The notes under the pieces were generated by a model, which saw nothing but the letters and a program-made list of their open reading frames with translations, searched no databases and had not been told where the DNA came from. From G963667675 sp963667675 (GTDB lineage: Bacteria > Chloroflexota > Dehalococcoidia > Lucifugimonadales > UBA3495), in the NCBI GenBank assembly GCA_963667675.1, contig OY763929.1, forward strand, positions 1,178,001 to 1,242,000: a DNA stretch of 64,000 nucleotides, written 5' to 3'. The translations under genes and the position numbers were made by a program. Shown here in pieces: positions 9,008 to 17,266 of this stretch. How positions within the stretch are numbered: the first letter of the stretch is position 1; the number at the start of each line of letters is the position of its first letter.

Positions 9008-9580
9008 CTAGGGCCGCCGGCCGGTGACTGCCAGAAGTTTGTCCTGGATGCCGGCGTCGGGCGGCACGGCTACTTCGGGGCCGAACGCTCCTTGCTCTCT
9101 GCCGGGGGCGGCGAAGGGCAAGATGGCCTGATAGCACATCTCCGCGAGAACGTCGTCCAACGTCGCATCCTGACCCGTGGCCTTGGCCAGGTCCCACTTG
9201 TGAACAAAGACGTCGCCGGTGTTGACGACCAGCAGCTGGCCCAACGTTATGGGGCCGAACGGGGCCTGCACCTGCTCGTCCATGGGCCTGCGCTTGGATT
9301 CCGCCAGCAGGCCATCGGATATGGCCCCGAAGGCTGCGGCAGCGCCCCCGCTTGGAAGTTCGTCATCCACGTCCATGGGGTTGAGTGCGGGACCTCCGGT
9401 CAGCATGTTTATTGCCCATTGGGAGACCTTGAGGTTGTGGTTGATCAACTGGCGTACGCTCCACTCGGTGCAGGGTGTCGCGTCGCCAAGCTGGGCCGCC
9501 GTTATCCCGGCCATGGTGGACAGCATGGCGCCGGCTGCGGCCTCGTAGGCTTCTATGGGGTGCAGCGATGCCGAGGTCAT
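9008..9580 (-). CDS. TIGR03086-like metal-binding protein (DinB / mycothiol maleylpyruvate isomerase fold)
   Basis: A 190-residue protein with the DATPCTEWSVRQLINHNL segment diagnostic of the TIGR03083/TIGR03086 group. These are four-helix DinB-fold proteins with a presumed divalent-metal site, here with His in LINHNL and a later VHKWDLAKATG motif. Members act on, or resemble enzymes acting with, low-molecular-weight thiols, but most have no known reaction. The start at 9580 has a strong AAGGAG ribosome-binding site. It lies between the MFS triplet and an LLM oxidoreductase gene, all on the minus strand. Confidence 0.85.
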   Translation of the reverse strand: MTSASLHPIEAYEAAAGAMLSTMAGITAAQLGDATPCTEWSVRQLINHNLKVSQWAINMLTGGPALNPMDVDDELPSGGAAAAFGAISDGLLAESKRRPMDEQVQAPFGPITLGQLLVVNTGDVFVHKWDLAKATGQDATLDDVLAEMCYQAILPFAAPGREQGAFGPEVAVPPDAGIQDKLLAVTGRRP

Positions 9581-9629
9581 AGGCGTCTCCTTTTCTCCAA
9601 ATGAACGCAGTTGGGCGAATGCAGGCTAA

Positions 9630-10583
9630 TCAGCGGAAATGGGGAATCACTTTACTTCCCAGGAGCTCGATCTGCTCCAGCGCTTTGGCGTGCTCCAGCC
9701 CGGGCCACTGCACCCGCAAGACCATGTACATGTCGCCCAGCCGCTCGCGGTACCGCGCGATGTCCTCAACCAATGACTCCGGGGAGCCGGCGAAATAGCG
9801 GTCCGGACTGTACTCCATGTCTCCCCAAAGCCTCGCTTCGCTGCGTATATGCCGTTCCCCGTCCCGCCGGCCAGTTTCGTAGTCGGCGTCGATGAACAGG
9901 TCGCGGCGCACCGGCAGCAGGTCGGGCGCGGTCCGGCCGAAATCCTCCAGGCACTGGTAGTAATAGTCCCGTCCGGTCTCCAGTTCTTCAAGGGAGTCTG
10001 AGGTTGTGGGATACCAGGAGTCTCCCCAGCGGGCGGCCCTTCGGATGGCCCGCTTCGCGTTGCCCGCGACCCATATGGGCAGGTGGGGCTTTTGGACGGG
10101 CTTGATGGCGGTTCTTGCGCCTGACAAAGAGAAATGCTTCCCTTGGTATGTAACTTCATCCTCGGTCCAGAGCCGCTTTATCACCTGGAGGGACTCGCCG
10201 GTCCTCGATCCCCGGTGCTCCGGGGCCACGTTGAACTCGGCGCAGGGCAGGTTGCGGCGTCCCACGCCCACTCCCAGGATGAACCGGCCCCCGGTGATTA
10301 CGTCCAGGGTTGCCGCCTGGTCTGCGACGTCCACCGGATTTTGCAGGGCCAGGAGGTAGATTCCCGTCAGGATGGACATATTGCCGGTCTCGGGGGCCAG
10401 GGCGGCCACCAGCGGCAACGGATGGAACCTGCGGGCGGGATAGGTCAGGTAGGTGTGGCTGACGGCGAACAGGTCGAATCCCGCGTCCCGGGCCGCCCGG
10501 GCCGTTTCCAGAGTCTCTTGATATTGCTTTTCCGGGGGGTAGTCCGCGGCCCGGATGGTGTAGTTCAGGAGGCCGAATTTCAT
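9630..10583 (-). CDS. LLM class flavin-dependent oxidoreductase
   Basis: A 317-residue bacterial-luciferase-like protein. Visible landmarks are LDVITGGRFILGVGVG (the conserved 'GR..LG.G.G' segment), EHRGSRTGESLQVIKRLW and HLPIWVAGNAKRAIRRAARWGD near the flavin/F420 binding region. Such enzymes use FMN or F420 to oxidise or monooxygenate small organics; substrate unknown. It is closely similar along its length to the gene at 10737-11690. Its first ten codons and ribosome-binding site sit in an 82-bp tandem duplication, so a second decoy start lies just upstream at 10665. Confidence 0.92.
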   Translation of the reverse strand: MKFGLLNYTIRAADYPPEKQYQETLETARAARDAGFDLFAVSHTYLTYPARRFHPLPLVAALAPETGNMSILTGIYLLALQNPVDVADQAATLDVITGGRFILGVGVGRRNLPCAEFNVAPEHRGSRTGESLQVIKRLWTEDEVTYQGKHFSLSGARTAIKPVQKPHLPIWVAGNAKRAIRRAARWGDSWYPTTSDSLEELETGRDYYYQCLEDFGRTAPDLLPVRRDLFIDADYETGRRDGERHIRSEARLWGDMEYSPDRYFAGSPESLVEDIARYRERLGDMYMVLRVQWPGLEHAKALEQIELLGSKVIPHFR

Positions 10584-10717
10584 GTAAGCGTCTCCTCATG
10601 TCCTCGGCAAGTCTGCCGGCCCACCCGGACTCCTTGATGGTGTAGTTCAGGAGGCCGAATTTCATGTAAGCGTCTCCTCATGTCCTCGGCAAGTCTGCCG
10701 GCCCACCCGGACTCCTT
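10554..10717. repeat. 82-bp perfect tandem duplication covering an LLM gene start
   Basis: Bases 10554-10635 and 10636-10717 are identical 82-bp direct repeats, each containing the GAGGAG ribosome-binding site, the ATG and the first codons (MKFGLLNYTI) of the LLM gene. Because 82 is not a multiple of three, translation from the upstream copy (start at 10665) runs into the second copy out of frame. Only the proximal start at 10583 yields the full enzyme. The exactness implies a recent event or an assembly artefact. Confidence 0.97.
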
Positions 10718-10736
10718 GGCCGTCGCCGACGGCTTG

Positions 10737-11690
10737 TCAGCGGAGGTGAGGGAAGACCTTGCCGCCAAGAAGCTCCATTTGCTCGATTGCCTGCTGGTGG
10801 GTCTGCTCGGGCCACTGCACCCTGAAGACCATGTACATGTCGCCCAGCCGCTCGCGGTACCGCGCAATGTCCTCGGTCAACGAATCAGGAGAGCCGACGA
10901 AGTAGCGGTCCGGGCTGTATTCCACGTCGCCCCACAGCCTGGCCTCGCTGCGTACGTGGCGGACGCCGTCGCGCATGGCCGCGTCGAAATCCGGGCCGAT
11001 GAACAGGTCGCGGCGCACCGGCAGCAGGTCCGGCGCCGGCCGGCCGAATCCTTCCAGGCACTGGTAGTAATAGTCCCTTCCGGTCTCGAGTTGTTGCAGG
11101 GAGTCGGAGGTGGTGGGATACCAGGAGTCTCCCCAGCGGGCGGCCCTGCGAATGGCCTTGGGTGCATTGCCCGCGACCCATATAGGCAGGTGGGGCTTTT
11201 GGACGGGCTTTGCCGCGGTTGTGGCTCCCGACACGGTGAAGTGGCGGCCCCGATGGGTGACTTCGTTCTCGGTCCAGAGGCGTTTTATCACCTGCAGGGC
11301 CTCGCCGGTGCGGGCGCCCCGGTGCTCGGGTTCTATGCCGAACTCGGCGCAGGGTATGTGGCGGCGTCCCACGCCCACGCCCAGGATGAATCTGCCTCCT
11401 GAGATTGCGTCCACGGTTGCCGCCTGCTCGGCAACGTCCACCGGGTTTTGCAGGGCGAGAAGAAAGATGCCGGTGAGCAGGGACATGTTTCCCGTCTCTG
11501 CGGCCAGGGCGGCCAGGAGAGGCAGGGGGTGAAAGAAGCGGGCGGGCGAGGCCAGGTAGATGTTGGGTACGGCGAAGAGGTCGAACCCGGTGTCCCTGGC
11601 AGCCCGGGCAAATTCTGCGATTTCCTGGAAATGCCGATCGGCGGGGTAGTCCCCGGTGCGGGTTGGCCAGTACAGGACGCCGAACTTCAT
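10737..11690 (-). CDS. LLM class flavin-dependent oxidoreductase
   Basis: A 317-residue paralogue of the gene at 9630-10583 with the same length and motifs (VDAISGGRFILGVGVGRRHI, EHRGARTGEALQVIKRLW, HLPIWVAGNAPKAIRRAARW). It is expected to be an FMN- or F420-dependent oxidoreductase with the luciferase-like TIM barrel. A GAGGAGGCGCT ribosome-binding region precedes the ATG at 11690. The two genes are co-oriented and separated by the 82-bp repeat region. Divergence between them is spread over the whole length, so the gene duplication is older than the 82-bp repeat. Confidence 0.92.
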   Translation of the reverse strand: MKFGVLYWPTRTGDYPADRHFQEIAEFARAARDTGFDLFAVPNIYLASPARFFHPLPLLAALAAETGNMSLLTGIFLLALQNPVDVAEQAATVDAISGGRFILGVGVGRRHIPCAEFGIEPEHRGARTGEALQVIKRLWTENEVTHRGRHFTVSGATTAAKPVQKPHLPIWVAGNAPKAIRRAARWGDSWYPTTSDSLQQLETGRDYYYQCLEGFGRPAPDLLPVRRDLFIGPDFDAAMRDGVRHVRSEARLWGDVEYSPDRYFVGSPDSLTEDIARYRERLGDMYMVFRVQWPEQTHQQAIEQMELLGGKVFPHLR

Positions 11691-11790
11691 GGGAGCGCCT
11701 CCTCAGACCGGGGCAAGTTGGTCCGCCCGCAGTCTGGCGTGGTAAACGCAGCAGGTATTCGAGGGCGGCCTGGCGCTATCGAGGGCCAAC

Positions 11791-12348
11791 TCAGCGCAGT
11801 TGTACGGCGAACTTGCTGCGGAACTTGCTGAGCTTGGGGCTTATCACAAAGGTGCAGTAGGGGTTGTAGGGATTGTTCTTGTAGTAGTCCTGGTGGTAGC
11901 CCTCGGCCTCGTAGAAACGGCCCAGGGGCTCCAACTGGGTCACCACCGGGCCCGGGAGTTCCCCGGACTCGTCCAACTCCCGAATGGTCTCTTCCGCCGC
12001 TTCCCGCTGGTCGTCATTGGCGTAGAAGATAATCGACCGGTACTGGGTGCCCACGTCCGCTCCCTGTCGGTTGAGGGTCGTGGGGTCGTGGGTGGCAAAG
12101 AACACGTCCAGCATGTCGCGGTAGCTGACCGCGGCTCTTTCAAAGGTGATCTTCGTCACCTCGGCGTGGCCCGTGCGGCCGCTGCACACCTGCTCATACG
12201 TGGGGTTCTCTGTGTGCCCGCCGGCATAGCCTGAGACCACCGACTCCACGCCAATCACTTCCAGGAACACGGCTTCGGTGCACCAGAAGCATCCGCCGCC
12301 GAACACGGCCGTCTCCAGGTCTGGCTCGATGGGTATATCCTCGGACAT
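11791..12348 (-). CDS. msrA: Peptide-methionine (S)-S-oxide reductase MsrA
   Basis: A 185-residue protein with the catalytic GGGCFWC motif at residues 17-23 and the GYAGGHTENPTYEQVCSGRTGHAE stretch characteristic of MsrA. It reduces methionine-S-sulfoxide in proteins, using Cys20 as nucleophile. The start at 12348 is preferred over an upstream in-frame ATG at 12378 because AGGAG lies just before it and it gives the usual MsrA N-terminus. It follows an amidohydrolase gene and precedes the LLM pair. A repair role beside oxygen- and flavin-dependent enzymes is reasonable. Confidence 0.95.
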   Translation of the reverse strand: MSEDIPIEPDLETAVFGGGCFWCTEAVFLEVIGVESVVSGYAGGHTENPTYEQVCSGRTGHAEVTKITFERAAVSYRDMLDVFFATHDPTTLNRQGADVGTQYRSIIFYANDDQREAAEETIRELDESGELPGPVVTQLEPLGRFYEAEGYHQDYYKNNPYNPYCTFVISPKLSKFRSKFAVQLR

Positions 12349-12473
12349 TAGATGCTCCTGCTGGTCCATTTGCGACACTTGAAGAAGCCCTCACCCCTGC
12401 CCACCCCCGGAAAGCGGGGGCGGTGAATGGCTTTAGGTTACGGCTCCAGGTGCGCCCGGCCGGGCGGTTGGGC

Positions 12474-13589
12474 CTAAAGGTGGTAAATCCTGGCCGCGTT
12501 ACCGCCGGCGATCTTGGCCTTTTCTTCCTCGGTGCACTCCACCAAGAGCTCCTCCAGGATCTCGCGGCTCCTGGGGAAGGTGGACTCGGCGTGGGGATAG
12601 TCCGACCCCCACTGTAGGGTGTCCACGCCTATGATGTGCCGGTCCTTGATGGCCAGGGGGTCCTCCTGGAAGCCGACGAAGACGTTGGTGCGGAAGAAAT
12701 CGCTGGGGAAGGCCTCGTTCTTGAACCGGTAGGGGGAGAACACCTGGGCTCGCTGGGCGTAGTTGTAGTCCATCCGGTCCAAAAAGTGGGGCGCCCAGGC
12801 CACTTCGTGCTCCACCGAGCCTACCTGGAGTCCGGGGAAACGCTCGAAGATCCCGGCAAAGATGATGCTGCCCAAACTCATGCGTATGAAATAGTCGACG
12901 TTGGACAGGTGATTGGCGTCGTAGTTGTCGACGTCCTTCACTTCCGAGTCCGGTCCCGTCCGGTCGGTGCCGATGTGCAAGCTGAGGGGCATCCCCAGGT
13001 CCTGGGCTGCGGCCCACAGGGGGTCGTACTCCGGCTTGCCGTAGGGCCGTCCCTCGGGAGGCGTTACGGGGATCATTCCGCCGATGAAGCCCAGCTTGTG
13101 GGCCCGCTCCAGCTCCCTGACGCCGTGACTGACGTCGTCGATGTTGATCATAGCGATGCCCTTGAGCCGCTGGGGATTGGCGGCGCAGAACTCGCCAACA
13201 TAGTCGTTGTAGACCCGGATGTTCTCTGTTAGGAGATCGGGGTCCCTCACGCCGTAGAGGAACAGAGCAACGGTGGGATAAAGGACACTCACGTCTACCC
13301 CATCGATGTCGAGGTCTTTGACGTGCTCCTCCGGAATGTAGGAACCGGGACGGTTCTGGTCCGACTTGGCGTCGGTGACCACCGCGGCCGGGTCGTCGAA
13401 CCTCACACCGGTCATGGCCCCGCCGCCGGTGAACATGAGCATGTGGCCGTCGCACAGCCACAGGTCGCGGTCCTCGTAGTGTTCGATTTGCGGCGCCTTG
13501 TCTCTGAACTTGGGCTGGATTCTACTGGTCCATAGATCGTCCGGCTCGATGACGTGGTTGTCCGAGGATATGACTCTATAGTCCGACAT
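12474..13589 (-). CDS. Amidohydrolase family protein (Amidohydro_2)
   Basis: A 371-residue metal-dependent hydrolase or decarboxylase of the Amidohydro_2 group. It begins with SSDNHVIEPDDLW, whose D-x-H supplies metal ligands, and carries LSLHIGTDR, GSVEHEVAWAPHFLDRMDY and WGSDYPHAEST toward the C-terminus. Family members include ACMSD and gamma-resorcylate decarboxylase; this substrate is unknown. GGAGGAGG precedes the ATG. It is about half identical by eye to the gene at 17267-18388, and both lie near LLM genes, suggesting a duplicated catabolic module. Confidence 0.9.
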   Translation of the reverse strand: MSDYRVISSDNHVIEPDDLWTSRIQPKFRDKAPQIEHYEDRDLWLCDGHMLMFTGGGAMTGVRFDDPAAVVTDAKSDQNRPGSYIPEEHVKDLDIDGVDVSVLYPTVALFLYGVRDPDLLTENIRVYNDYVGEFCAANPQRLKGIAMINIDDVSHGVRELERAHKLGFIGGMIPVTPPEGRPYGKPEYDPLWAAAQDLGMPLSLHIGTDRTGPDSEVKDVDNYDANHLSNVDYFIRMSLGSIIFAGIFERFPGLQVGSVEHEVAWAPHFLDRMDYNYAQRAQVFSPYRFKNEAFPSDFFRTNVFVGFQEDPLAIKDRHIIGVDTLQWGSDYPHAESTFPRSREILEELLVECTEEEKAKIAGGNAARIYHL

Positions 13590-13707
13590 GATCCTCCTCC
13601 CTTATGAAATGTTCCGGGACAGTTTCTAGGGGATAACCGCACTTTAATATCTCTACGCCTGCGTTGTCAATCGGCGCACACTCCGCCCGTTCCTGCACTC
13701 CCCACCC

Positions 13708-13731
13708 GTTCACCCTGAGCTTGTCGAAGGG
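13708..13731. repeat. REP-like element core
   Basis: The sequence GTTCACCCTGAGCTTGTCGAAG is the core of a short dispersed element found at least eight times in this window. Similar cores are common in intergenic DNA of many uncultured bacteria. Confidence 0.85.
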
Positions 13732-14091
13732 CCTCACCACGGACGTACCGTCATACCGGGCGTAGGGGCGTCCCTTGTGGGCGCCCGCGTTAGCGCCCCG
13801 TTTCTTCCAGTTTCCGGCAGGCACAGACCACCTTTGGATGGGCGTGGCGGAGGCCGGGATTCTCCAGCAACTGGGACATCTTGGGACATTCTGGGACATT
13901 GGCCGGGGCGGCGGTTGATGAACTCGGCGCGCCAGCGATAGCCGTCTATAGGCATGCTGACAGCTTAGAGCGTAGAAGGGCCGGGGCGCAAGGGGCGAGG
14001 CGTCAGTAATTTGGGGGTGCGGTCTGAACTGTGATTCGTGTGATTCATGGGATGGACAGGATGGTGAGCGGTTTCCCCGGCAGTCGGTCCG

Positions 14092-14150
14092 TCCGTTCGA
14101 GTGGTTCGACAAGCCCTTCGGCTGGCTCAGGACAGGCTCACCACGAACGG
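14092..14150. repeat. REP-like element with inverted ends
   Basis: Begins CCGTTCG and ends CGAACGG around two opposed GTCGAA/TTCGAC cores, so it can fold into a long hairpin. Same family as the copies at 14484, 22399, 23220, 31270, 50961 and 58155. Confidence 0.85.
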
Positions 14151-14243
14151 GGTTGGGCCTTGGGGTCGCCGCGCGAACGGACCGTCATACCGGGTGTAGG
14201 GGCGCCCCTGGTGGGCGCCCTGGGACGATGCGCCCCCAAACCC

Positions 14244-14310
14244 GTCATACCGGCGAAAGCCGGTATCCAGCCCCGCGCATTCCTGGATTCCGGCTCGGAG
14301 GCCGGAATGA
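14244..14310. repeat. 67-bp dispersed element, copy 1
   Basis: Runs from GTCATACCGGCGAAAGCCGG to GGCCGGAATGA and consists of two small inverted repeats in series. It is almost identical to 22627-22693. Shortened relatives starting GTCATTCCGGCGGAAGCCGG or GTCATTCTCGCG occur near 23449, 23519 and 27452. Confidence 0.9.
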
Positions 14311-14483
14311 TGGGGCGGCGCCCCACCCCCGACCCTCTGCGAAAGGGGCATCCCCCTAACCCCCTTGCGCTTCGCGAAGGAGGGAAGGGATGTTCGCTGG
14401 GGATGCCCGGGCCGGAGGCGCGAGGTTCCCGGTTAGGACTTTCTGGATTCCGGTTTTCACCGGAATGACGGGTTGGGGGCGGC

Positions 14484-14600
14484 CCGTTCGCCTGGTTCGA
14501 CAAGCCTGCCCTGAGCTTGTCGAAGGGCTCACCACGAACGACCTTTACTCCTTCCGTTCACCCTGAGCTCGTCGAACGGCCTGTCGAACCATTCGAACGG
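14484..14600. repeat. Two adjacent REP-like elements
   Basis: Copies at 14484-14540 and 14554-14600, each bounded by CCGTTC and GAACG(G) and containing the GAGCTTGTCGAA or GAGCTCGTCGAA core. Confidence 0.85.
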
Positions 14601-14742
14601 ATGGGGCTGCTGCGACACGGCCGTGCAGTCCCCAATGGACTGGACTGCCGCAACGCTATAAACTTGGCTATTCAACCGCGTTAATGCCAGGCCCCGGCAG
14701 TCCGCTGGGGCCGGGAGACCATGACCACTGGGAGGTCTAACC

Positions 14743-15081
14743 ATGTCGTACTTCATCGACCCGGCGGAGATTGTGCGCAATGAAGTGGCGCCGGGGCTGA
14801 ACCTGAGGAGCATGTGGGGCGACAAGGTGATGATGAGCCTGGTGGAGATTGCGCCGGGCGCGGTGCTGCCGGAGCATACCCATCCCCACGAGCAGGCCGG
14901 CGTCGTTATGCAGGGCGAGTTCGACTTCACCATCGGGGGAGAGACAAAGCGGGTTAAACAGGGAGATGCCTACATGATTCCGGGGAATGTCCCCCACAGC
15001 CTGGTGGGGTCGGAGGGATGGGCGCTGGCCCTGGATATCTTCAGCCCGCCGCGGGAGGAGTACAAGCGCCAGGGCCGATAG
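14743..15081 (+). CDS. Cupin domain-containing protein
   Basis: A 112-residue single-domain cupin. Cupin motif 1 is visible as LPEHTHPHEQAGVVMQGEFD (G-x5-H-x-H-x3-4-E-x6-G pattern), and motif 2 as AYMIPGNVPHSLVG. The His/Glu residues should bind one metal ion. Single-domain cupins serve as small dioxygenases, isomerases or sensors, so no reaction is assigned. GGAGGT lies just before the ATG. It is convergent with the alpha-hydroxyacid oxidase gene. Confidence 0.9.
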   Translation: MSYFIDPAEIVRNEVAPGLNLRSMWGDKVMMSLVEIAPGAVLPEHTHPHEQAGVVMQGEFDFTIGGETKRVKQGDAYMIPGNVPHSLVGSEGWALALDIFSPPREEYKRQGR

Positions 15082-15110
15082 CGAGGCCGGCGTAGCAGCG
15101 AGGCGGTAGT

Positions 15111-16229
15111 TCAGCCTCTCGTCCAGCCGGGCGGCTGAGGGAACAGTCCCAGCAGCGGCGACACGGTGAGTAGGGATCCCCTGTCGATGCTGTCGATGGT
15201 CGGCCTGCCGCACATGGCCATGGTGCCGTCCAGTTCGTCCCGGAGCATATTCAGCACCGAGATTAGGCCGGCCTCGCCATTGGCCGCCAAGCCCCAGAAA
15301 ATGGGCCGGCCGATGAGCACGGCCCGGGCTCCCAGGGCCAGGGCCTTGAAGATGTCCGTTCCCCGCCGGATTCCCCCGTCCAAGTAGACTTCTATGCGTC
15401 CGTCGACGGACTCCACCACGTCGGGCAGGGCTTCTATGGTCGCCAGGGCGGTGTCCAAGTAGCGACCCCCGTGGTTGGAAACAATCACGCCCGCGGCCCC
15501 GTGGTCGGCGCAACGCTTGCCGTCCTCACCCGCTAGGACACCCTTGACGACTACCGGCAGCCGGGTATTGGCCGCCAGCCATTCCAGGTCTGCCCAGGAC
15601 GCCGCCTGGGACCGGAGGTCGGTGTTGCGGGTCTGAGCATCGGATCCCAGCTTCCAGGTGGGGCGCGGCCGGTTGAGGTGGGCATAGTTAGGGGTGAAAC
15701 CGCCCACATAGTCGTTGCGTATATTGCGCTCCCTTTTGGGCTGGACTTTGGCGTCGACGGTCAGGCAGATGGCGGAGTAGCCGGCTTCTTCCGCACGGGC
15801 TGCCGTTTCCAGGGTCAGGCCTGGGTCCTTGTAGATGTACTGCTGGAGCCAAAGGGGCCCGGCGGCGGCGTGGGCCACGTCCTCCCAGGTGCGGGAGGCG
15901 CCGGAACTGACTACCATCACCGTGCCCGCCGCCCCGGCGGCCCTGGCAGTGGCCATCTCCCCATCGGGATGGGCTACGCTATGGTTTCCCGCTGGGTCCA
16001 GTAGCACCGGCAGGGTGACCTTGCGCCCCAACACAGTAGTGGTCAAGTCCATGCTGCTGACGTCGACCATCACGTTGGGCCGCAGCATGATGGAGTCGTA
16101 GACGGCCCGGGTCCGCCGCAGGGTTATCTCGTCGGTGGCCCCGCCGGCGATGAAGTCGTAGTCCGGCTTGGGCAGGCTGGCCTTGGCCAACTCTTCGTAC
16201 TCGAAAATGTTCACCGGTTCCCGGGTCAT
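15111..16229 (-). CDS. FMN-dependent alpha-hydroxyacid oxidase/dehydrogenase family protein
   Basis: A 372-residue TIM-barrel flavoprotein of the glycolate oxidase / L-lactate dehydrogenase family. Landmarks are the N-terminal YDFIAGGATDEITLRRTR, the active-site VIVSNHGGRYLDTA (the usual NHGGRQLD with Q replaced by Y) and DGGIRRGTDIFKALALGA with the FMN-phosphate site. It should oxidise a 2-hydroxyacid to the 2-oxoacid. The start at 16229 has GGGGA upstream; a longer in-frame version reaching 16361 would overlap the preceding gene and is rejected. A 2-oxoacid product could relate to the decarboxylases in this window, but that link is speculative. Confidence 0.92.
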   Translation of the reverse strand: MTREPVNIFEYEELAKASLPKPDYDFIAGGATDEITLRRTRAVYDSIMLRPNVMVDVSSMDLTTTVLGRKVTLPVLLDPAGNHSVAHPDGEMATARAAGAAGTVMVVSSGASRTWEDVAHAAAGPLWLQQYIYKDPGLTLETAARAEEAGYSAICLTVDAKVQPKRERNIRNDYVGGFTPNYAHLNRPRPTWKLGSDAQTRNTDLRSQAASWADLEWLAANTRLPVVVKGVLAGEDGKRCADHGAAGVIVSNHGGRYLDTALATIEALPDVVESVDGRIEVYLDGGIRRGTDIFKALALGARAVLIGRPIFWGLAANGEAGLISVLNMLRDELDGTMAMCGRPTIDSIDRGSLLTVSPLLGLFPQPPGWTRG

Positions 16230-16293
16230 CTGATTCCCCTTTCGGCCCATGCGGAGCGCGACGACAGTCCGGTCAAGCCAGGCGGCTCGGAAA

Positions 16294-17226
16294 TTATACC
16301 CACGGCCGGACTTGCTCGGCGAACCGCTCCATGTTGTCCAACCGCTCCTGCACGTCGGCACCTTTTATATTCATCGAGATGTGGCCGACCCCGGCATCCT
16401 GGTATTGATGGACGGCGTCCAGTATCTGCTGCGCCGTGCCGCTGAATGGGGCGACCCCCGACCGGCCGTAGGCGTCCTTTTCGCCGAAGCCGACGTTGTT
16501 GACGTGGACGGCCAAGCCAAGGCTGGACGGATCGCGACCGTGTTCTTCGCAGAACAGTTTCAGGGAATCCAGCTTGGCCGCGTATGCGTCCGGGTCGATG
16601 TTGCTGGGGTACCAGCAGTCTCCCAGGCGGGCCGCCCTCCGCAAAGCCGGGCGAGACCAGCCGCCGACCCACACAGGCGGGTGCGGCTTCTGGACGGGCT
16701 TGGGATGGAATGCGCCTACGTCGGAAAAGCGGTAGTGCTCCCCCTCGAACGTGGGTTCCTCGGAGGTGCAGAGCTCCTTGAATATGCGGATGTACTCGTC
16801 GGTCACGCTGCCCCGGTGTTCGTGGGAAGCGCCCACGGCGTCGAACTCTTCCTTCATCCAGCCCACTCCGACGCCCACCGTCAACTTGCCGCCGGACAGG
16901 TGGTCCAGGGTCATCAGCATCTTGGCGTTGACGACGGGGTTTCGGTAGGGGACGATGAGCACCCCCACACCCAGCCGGGGCGGGTTTACCGCGCCGCCGA
17001 CGTAGGCCAGGGTCATCAGCGGGTCCAGCACGTTGTCCGCCGGGGAAGCCGCCATGCGGCCGGTGGCGTTGTAGGGATAGCGGGACTCCTGGACGTTGGG
17101 GACGAATACGTGGTCGCCCACCCAGACCGCGTCGAACTGCAGTTCGACGGCCCGCCGGGCGATTGCGAGCAAGTTCTCGGCGGTGGCCAGGGGACCCATG
17201 TTGCCCAGGGTTATGCCGAACTCCAT
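16294..17226 (-). CDS. LLM class F420-dependent-type oxidoreductase
   Basis: A 310-residue luciferase-like protein with MEFGITLGNMGPLA at the N-terminus, LDHLSGGKLTVGVGVGWMKEEF (the 'GR..LGVG.GW...E' motif of TIGR03619-type enzymes) and HPPVWVGGWSRPALRRAARL. This subgroup is usually assigned to F420-dependent oxidoreductases. It differs clearly from the LLM pair at 9.6-11.7 kb. GGAGG precedes the ATG at 17226. It sits between an amidohydrolase and an alpha-hydroxyacid oxidase gene on the same strand, probably a catabolic operon of unknown substrate. A short duplicate of its first codons is present at 26314. Confidence 0.92.
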   Translation of the reverse strand: MEFGITLGNMGPLATAENLLAIARRAVELQFDAVWVGDHVFVPNVQESRYPYNATGRMAASPADNVLDPLMTLAYVGGAVNPPRLGVGVLIVPYRNPVVNAKMLMTLDHLSGGKLTVGVGVGWMKEEFDAVGASHEHRGSVTDEYIRIFKELCTSEEPTFEGEHYRFSDVGAFHPKPVQKPHPPVWVGGWSRPALRRAARLGDCWYPSNIDPDAYAAKLDSLKLFCEEHGRDPSSLGLAVHVNNVGFGEKDAYGRSGVAPFSGTAQQILDAVHQYQDAGVGHISMNIKGADVQERLDNMERFAEQVRPWV

Positions 17227-17266
17227 GGCGCCTCCATCAACGATTCAGGGCGTGGTTGCAGGGGCG

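Larger units (their letters stand above)
13590..14742. other. Gene-free 1.15-kb region filled with dispersed repeats
   Basis: No frame here looks coding. The region contains several REP-like elements (core TGAGCTTGTCGAAGG with CCGTTCG/CGAACGG ends), the element GTAGGGGCGTCCCTTGTGGGCGCC at about 13765 and again near 14198, and a 67-bp element at 14244-14310 shared with 22627-22693. It separates the amidohydrolase (minus) from the cupin gene (plus), so promoters for both should lie at its edges. Confidence 0.85.
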
